Source of the DNA: Paracoccaceae bacterium
GTDB lineage: Bacteria; Pseudomonadota; Alphaproteobacteria; Rhodobacterales; Rhodobacteraceae
Direction of reading: 5' to 3'
Assembly (NCBI GenBank): GCA_015485375.1
Contig: WFTU01000225.1
Span: forward strand, 1-6,535
DNA length: 6,535 bases
The notes under the pieces are model-generated. The model was not told the origin of the DNA, made no database searches, and saw nothing but the letters and a program-made list of their open reading frames with translations. This document shows, piece by piece, positions 6,387-6,535 of this stretch (positions within the stretch are counted from its first letter, which is position 1; each line of letters begins with the position of its first letter). The position numbers and the translations under genes are program-made.

Positions 6387-6535
6387 TGACCTGCCACGGG
6401 ATTTTTCCACCAGATGGGATTAGAGTCCGACCCAAGGAAGGGACGGACGATGAAGCGAACGAGATATTCTGAAGAACAGATCATCGGCATCCTGACAGAG
6501 CATGAGGCGGGAGCGAAGTGCGCCGACCTTTGCCG
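6387..6535 (+). mobile_element. IS3-family insertion sequence, left end (partial)
   Basis: The likely left terminal repeat begins TGACCTGCCACGGG at 6387. It follows the TG start and the TGACCTGCC-type ends I recall for alphaproteobacterial IS3-family elements. OrfA starts 63 nt inside, at the usual distance. The right end, the partner repeat and any target duplication are outside the window, so the exact boundary is provisional. It lies outside the tRNA scar, in the flanking DNA. Confidence 0.6.
6450..6535 (+). CDS. IS3-family transposase OrfA (partial, N-terminus only)
   Basis: Twenty-eight codons are present before the window edge. The start reads MKRTRYSEEQIIGILTEHEA, then GAKCADLC, the characteristic N-terminus of IS3-family OrfA (SEEQIIGIL-EHEAG). 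This is the first helix of its helix-turn-helix, which recognises the terminal repeats. OrfA is normally joined to the DDE-domain OrfB by a -1 frameshift; OrfB is not visible here. ATG at 6450 follows GGAAGGGA (6436-6443). Confidence 0.9.
   Translation, partial: MKRTRYSEEQIIGILTEHEAGAKCADLC

Overview
The window looks like the integrase-proximal end of a phage-satellite-like or other integrative element in a GC-rich alphaproteobacterium. Support for the host group is the GC-rich coding, the style of the primase and small helix-turn-helix proteins, and a tRNA-fMet(CAT) 3' end of alphaproteobacterial type. I cannot name the genus from sequence alone.

Layout, left to right. At 1-186 (minus) is the start of a small winged-helix protein like lambda Nu1, the small terminase subunit, cut by the window edge. 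Positions 187-542 hold no credible gene. They carry a long imperfect inverted repeat (arms about 295-384 and 491-579) with three TGGTGG iterons in each arm, and the right arm runs into the 3' end of the next gene. At 543-3185 (minus) is an 880-residue primase-polymerase/PriCT/helicase fusion. At 3236-3481 (minus) is an 81-residue AlpA/excisionase-like DNA-binding protein. At 3474-4145 (minus) is a 223-residue helix-turn-helix protein of unknown function. The divergent control region at 4146-4291 holds two near-identical palindromic operators. On the plus strand follow a tyrosine integrase (4292-5395) and a GIY-YIG nuclease (5452-6084). At 6188-6232 lies a truncated initiator tRNA, the 3' part from the anticodon loop to CCA, which I read as an attachment site. 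Beyond it are about 150 bp of presumed flanking DNA and the left end of an IS3-family insertion sequence (from about 6387, orfA from 6450), cut by the right window edge.

How it fits together: integrase and the AlpA/Xis-like protein would control integration and excision at tRNA-fMet. The helix-turn-helix protein and twin operators form a plausible switch over the leftward operon regulator-xis-primase. The primase-helicase would replicate the excised element, probably from a site in the 187-580 region. The Nu1-like protein suggests a packaging function further left. The GIY-YIG nuclease sits in the cargo position between integrase and attachment site. The order int / AlpA / pri-rep / cis site / terS-like resembles Gram-negative phage-inducible chromosomal islands and P4-like satellites. 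That identification is inference, because most of the element lies outside the window.
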